Below are positions 6,117 to 8,446 of a stretch of 8,446 nt of DNA, piece by piece (position 1 is the stretch's first letter; each line of letters begins with the position of its first letter). The stretch covers positions 1 to 8,446 of the forward strand of contig CALMEC010000472.1 in NCBI GenBank assembly GCA_937862675.1, in the 5' to 3' direction. The translations under genes were made by a program, and so were the position numbers. Below the pieces are notes generated by a model, which saw nothing but the letters and a program-made list of their open reading frames with translations, did not search any database and was not told the origin of the DNA. The stretch is from an uncultured Actinomycetes bacterium. Lineage in GTDB: Bacteria; Actinomycetota; Thermoleophilia; Miltoncostaeales; Miltoncostaeaceae.

Positions 6117-6125
6117 CTCCTCCTC
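6117..6125 (-). promoter_or_regulatory. Strong Shine-Dalgarno that constrains the lysC start
   Basis: GAGGAGGAG on the minus strand is an excellent anti-16S match. Its spacing is ideal (9 bases) for the CTG at 6107 and loose for GTG 6101. It rules out starts further upstream in the open frame. Confidence 0.65.
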
Positions 6126-6147
6126 AGGAGCAGGGGCTGGATTGCCG

Positions 6148-6153
6148 ATTGTA
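6148..6153 (-). promoter_or_regulatory. Candidate -10 promoter element for lysC-asd
   Basis: TACAAT on the minus strand is a near-consensus -10 in otherwise GC-rich DNA. It would start transcription near 6141, leaving a leader of about 35-40 bases that contains the lysC ribosome binding site. No good -35 is seen at 17 bases. The position suggests that lysC and asd have their own promoter, separate from the ATPase gene upstream. Confidence 0.5.
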
Positions 6154-6340
6154 GCGATGGACCTCTCTCCTCCGACCGTACGGCCCGACCGCGCGCATCC
6201 CGTTCGCGGACCACGACGTCCACCCGGATGACCGAGGCCCGGACGCGGCGGACGAGCCGACGGAGGACATCGGGCCGTCACCGTCGTAGAGGTACGTCAC
6301 CCGTCCGGTCACGATGTCCGCCACCCACGGAGCGACCACG

Positions 6341-6361
6341 GACCGGGTGGCACCCCCGGTC
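6341..6361 (-). terminator. Hairpin after the ATPase gene
   Basis: GACCGGG and CCCGGTC form a 7-bp stem around a 7-base loop, 5 bases after the ATPase stop codon. There is no T-run. The position is right for an end to the ATPase transcript. The remaining 6154-6340 stretch before lysC holds no gene I trust. Confidence 0.4.
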
Positions 6362-6366
6362 GGGTG

Positions 6367-8211
6367 TTACGACCGCAGTGCACGCAACGCGTTGAGGATC
6401 ACCGCCAGGTCGATCCCCTCCTGCAGCAGGGCACCGGCCACCGGCGGCAGGAGGCCGACGGCGGCGAACCCCATCGCCACGATGCTGAGCCCCATGCCGG
6501 CCAGGACACTCTGCCGGGCGATCCGGAGTGACCGGCGGCCGGCGTGGACGGCGTCGACGACGCGGTCGATCCGATCGACCGTGATCACGGCGTCGGCGGT
6601 CTCCGAGGAGACGGTCGCGCCTCCCGCGCCCATGGCGATCCCGGCGTCGGCCAGCGCCAGCGCCGGGGCGTCGTTCACGCCGTCCCCCACCATGACGACA
6701 GGGCGCCGGAGCGGGTCGTCACGCATGCGACGGACCACGTCCAGCTTGTCCTCGGGCGTCTGCTCGGAGTAGACCTCATCGATGCCGAGGGCGTGCGCCG
6801 TGCGCTCGGCGACCGACCGGCGGTCACCGGAGACCAGCACGACATGCTCCACGCCCTCGGCGCGAAGGCGGCCCACCAGGTCGCCGGCGTCCGGGCGCAG
6901 CTCGTCGGCGAGGACGATCACCCCGGCGACGTCACCGTCGACGCCGACCAGTATCTGTGACTCACCGGATCCGCGGCCACGCGGGACGCCGTCGGGGTCG
7001 TACCCCTCCCCGCGGAGGAACGCCCGGCTGCCCACGGCCACGGCGTGGGGCCCGACCCGTCCGGCGATACCCTGCCCGGGGTCCTCACGGACGTCGGTCG
7101 CGACCTCGATGCCGTCCTCCCCGACCGCCCGCACCAGCGCCGCGCCCAGCACGTGCGCCGACATCCGGTCCCCCGAGGCCGCCAGACGGAGGACCTCGTC
7201 GGGCGAGCGGTCGCCGACGGTGACCACCTCGCGCACGTCCGGTGTCCCGACCGTCAGCGTCCCGGTCTTGTCGAACAGGACGGTGCGGGCCTCCCCGAGC
7301 GTCTCGATCGTCCCCGCGCCCTTCACGATCACCCCGCGCCGTGCCGCGCGCGAGAGGCCGGAGACCAGCGCGATCGGGGCGGCGAGGATCAGCGGACACG
7401 GTGTCGCCACCACGACCACGGCGAGCGCACGCACCGGATCGGCACTCATGGCCCAGGCGATCCCGGCGATCACGAGTGTGAACGGAAGGAAGAAGCCCGC
7501 GTAGCGATCGGCCATGCGCACGAAGGGCGCACGCTGGCCCTGCGCCTGCTCCACCAGACGCACAAGCGCGGCATAGGCGCTGTCCACCGCGGGACGGTCG
7601 GTGCGCACGTCGAACAGGTCCCCCGCATTCGCGGTCCCGCTGAGCACCGCGTCACCCCGGGTGACCGTGACGGGCAGTGGCTCACCGGTGAGCGCGCTGG
7701 TGTCGACGGTCGCCTCGGAGGTGACGAGGATGCCGTCCACCGGGATCACCTCGCCGGTGCGCACCACCACGACGTCACCGGGAACGACCTCCGAGACGGG
7801 CACCTCGCGGATCGTGTCACACGAACGCACCCGGGCGAGGTTCGGCGCGCGTGCCACGAGCTGGGTCAGCTCACGTCGCGCCCGGTGTGTCGCCGCCGAC
7901 TCCAGCGCCGCCCCGCCGGTGAACATGAGCCCCACCACGACACCGGCGAGAGCCTCGTCCAGCGCCAGCGCACCGACCATCGCCACGAGCGCGATGGTGT
8001 CGACGCCCAGGCTGTGGTCGACGAACAGACTCCGGAGCACCTCGTAACAGAGCTCGAGCGCCAGGAGCGCGACGGCCGCACGCCAGACCTGGCGTCCCGC
8101 CTCCCCCTCACCGATGAGATGGAGGACGGCACCGATCGCGATCGCCACGACCGCGACGACGGCGAGGATGGTCGCCCGGTGTTCGATGATGCGGCGCCTC
8201 ACGACCATCAT
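6367..8211 (-). CDS. P1B-type heavy-metal-transporting ATPase (TPCP-motif subgroup)
   Basis: This is an inner-membrane pump that uses ATP to move a transition-metal ion, usually outward. From ATG 8211 it has 614 residues. It has four N-terminal hydrophobic helices (about residues 14-33, 43-62, 70-85, 87-103), the actuator motif LTGEP (T175-G176-E177), and a helix pair at 240-280. The metal-site motif TPCP is at 270-273, in place of the copper/zinc-type CPC. Asp314 in DKTGTLT is the phosphorylated residue; GDGVNDAP starts at 509. Hydrophobic C-terminal segments cover about 567-610. There is no N-terminal metal-binding domain, and the SEHP histidine motif is replaced by SAHV (His353). TPC(P) defines the subgroup often called P1B-5, with nickel/iron reported for Nia of Sinorhizobium; the hemerythrin tail of Nia is absent. 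Substrate is therefore open. ATG 8211 has GGAGGG at 8227-8232; TTG 8220 is too close to it. Confidence 0.93.
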   Translation of the reverse strand: MMVVRRRIIEHRATILAVVAVVAIAIGAVLHLIGEGEAGRQVWRAAVALLALELCYEVLRSLFVDHSLGVDTIALVAMVGALALDEALAGVVVGLMFTGGAALESAATHRARRELTQLVARAPNLARVRSCDTIREVPVSEVVPGDVVVVRTGEVIPVDGILVTSEATVDTSALTGEPLPVTVTRGDAVLSGTANAGDLFDVRTDRPAVDSAYAALVRLVEQAQGQRAPFVRMADRYAGFFLPFTLVIAGIAWAMSADPVRALAVVVVATPCPLILAAPIALVSGLSRAARRGVIVKGAGTIETLGEARTVLFDKTGTLTVGTPDVREVVTVGDRSPDEVLRLAASGDRMSAHVLGAALVRAVGEDGIEVATDVREDPGQGIAGRVGPHAVAVGSRAFLRGEGYDPDGVPRGRGSGESQILVGVDGDVAGVIVLADELRPDAGDLVGRLRAEGVEHVVLVSGDRRSVAERTAHALGIDEVYSEQTPEDKLDVVRRMRDDPLRRPVVMVGDGVNDAPALALADAGIAMGAGGATVSSETADAVITVDRIDRVVDAVHAGRRSLRIARQSVLAGMGLSIVAMGFAAVGLLPPVAGALLQEGIDLAVILNALRALRS

Positions 8212-8220
8212 CCTGCCCAA

Positions 8221-8375
8221 CCCCCTCCCTCCGCGTCGGGGCCGATCGCACCTCCGGACGCACGCCGATGTCAGGTCGGTCCGGCCGTCCCCGCATCCGT
8301 GATCCGTCCCTCACGGCATGACGCCACGCCCGGCGGGTGCGAGCGGCGATGGGAGCAACCCATGGCCGGGTCCCC
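8221..8375 (-). other. Untranslated leader of the ATPase gene
   Basis: These bases between the presumed promoter and the ATPase start hold no convincing ORF. They contain the purine-rich ribosome binding tract (GGAGGGAGGGGG, 8221-8232) and a 6-bp hairpin CCGTGA/TCACGG at 8297-8316. A leader of roughly 155 bases is long for an actinobacterial gene. No riboswitch class is recognised. Confidence 0.4.
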
Positions 8376-8381
8376 GTTATA
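8376..8381 (-). promoter_or_regulatory. Candidate -10 for the ATPase gene
   Basis: TATAAC on the minus strand overlaps the left edge of the first operator-like dyad, so a bound repressor would block it. No clear -35 is visible. On the plus strand TATACT (8392-8397) could serve a divergent gene to the right, beyond the window. Confidence 0.35.
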
Positions 8382-8395
8382 CCCCAATGGGTATA
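8378..8395. promoter_or_regulatory. Operator-like dyad 1 (CsoR/RcnR-type)
   Basis: TATACCC-CAAT-GGGTATA is a perfect dyad with 7-bp arms. The TACCC-N-GGGTA layout resembles operators of the CsoR/RcnR/FrmR family of metal-sensing repressors, which often control P1B ATPase genes. It overlaps candidate -10 elements on both strands. The regulator itself is not in the window. Confidence 0.65.
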
Positions 8396-8411
8396 CTGGC
8401 GAGGTGTTCGG

Positions 8412-8427
8412 ATACCCACACGGGTAT
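8412..8427. promoter_or_regulatory. Operator-like dyad 2 (CsoR/RcnR-type)
   Basis: ATACCC-ACAC-GGGTAT repeats the same 6-bp arms as dyad 1 with the same 4-base spacing but a different spacer sequence. The dyad centres are 33 bases apart, about three helical turns, so two repressor oligomers could bind the same face of the DNA. Confidence 0.65.
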
Positions 8428-8446
8428 ATGCGGACACATCGAACCA

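Noticed and set aside
6102..6281. N-terminal extension of aspartate kinase to 6281
   Set aside because: The extension is Arg/Pro/Gly-rich, precedes the -10-like TACAAT and the strong ribosome binding site, and has no counterpart in the family.
6124..6339. 71-codon minus-strand ORF between the ATPase gene and lysC (starts MVAPWVADIVTG)
   Set aside because: It has no ribosome binding site, lies just after a terminator-like hairpin, turns into Ser/Arg-rich low-complexity sequence and runs across the lysC promoter-like site. A real small protein cannot be excluded, but there is no positive support.
4797..6395. Very long plus-strand ORF (532 codons) opposite lysC
   Set aside because: It is an antisense shadow of a well-supported gene in GC-rich DNA. 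Its Arg/Asp/His/Gly-rich composition is typical of such shadows.

Overview
This is a GC-rich chromosomal window from an actinomycete-type bacterium. The style of the Asd and LysC proteins and the archaeal/epsilon-type succinate dehydrogenase recall deep-branching Actinomycetota such as Thermoleophilia. That placement is an impression from protein style, not a proven assignment. There are seven protein-coding loci and no rRNA, tRNA, CRISPR array or transposase gene.

Left part, + strand (1-2029): the end of sdhA, a complete sdhB and a gene for a double-CCG-domain protein (HdrB/SdhE-like) form a tight operon. Together they encode a non-classical 'type E' succinate:quinone or fumarate oxidoreductase. 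The third Fe-S motif of SdhB carries the extra cysteine typical of that type, and no classical haem-b membrane anchor gene is present. The operon ends in a strong hairpin at 2055-2090. Behind it lies a highly structured 120-bp inverted-repeat element (2106-2225) and a second bulged hairpin.

Middle (2394-3721): a probably leaderless gene for a small, N-terminally hydrophobic protein with a C-terminal Cys/His cluster (function unknown) runs convergently into an SDR-family oxidoreductase gene. Their stop codons overlap. Upstream of the SDR gene is a perfect 26-bp palindrome.

Right part, - strand (3875-8211): lysC (aspartate kinase) overlaps asd (aspartate-semialdehyde dehydrogenase) by 8 bp, as expected for the aspartate pathway that feeds lysine/DAP, threonine and methionine. 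The asd reading frame is broken by one in-frame TAG. Within the same ~115 bp the catalytic cysteine is replaced by Trp and the DNA turns AT-rich, while the rest of the gene looks intact. This is the strangest spot in the window: a localised replacement, a recent pseudogene, or an assembly fault. Upstream of lysC, a P1B-type metal-exporting ATPase with a TPCP membrane motif is preceded by two nearly identical ATACCC-N4-GGGTAT operators. These resemble CsoR/RcnR-family sites and suggest metal-responsive control.

I see no clear sign of a wholly new multi-gene system. The main items for follow-up are the asd patch, the structured intergenic element, the perfect palindrome and the paired metal operators.
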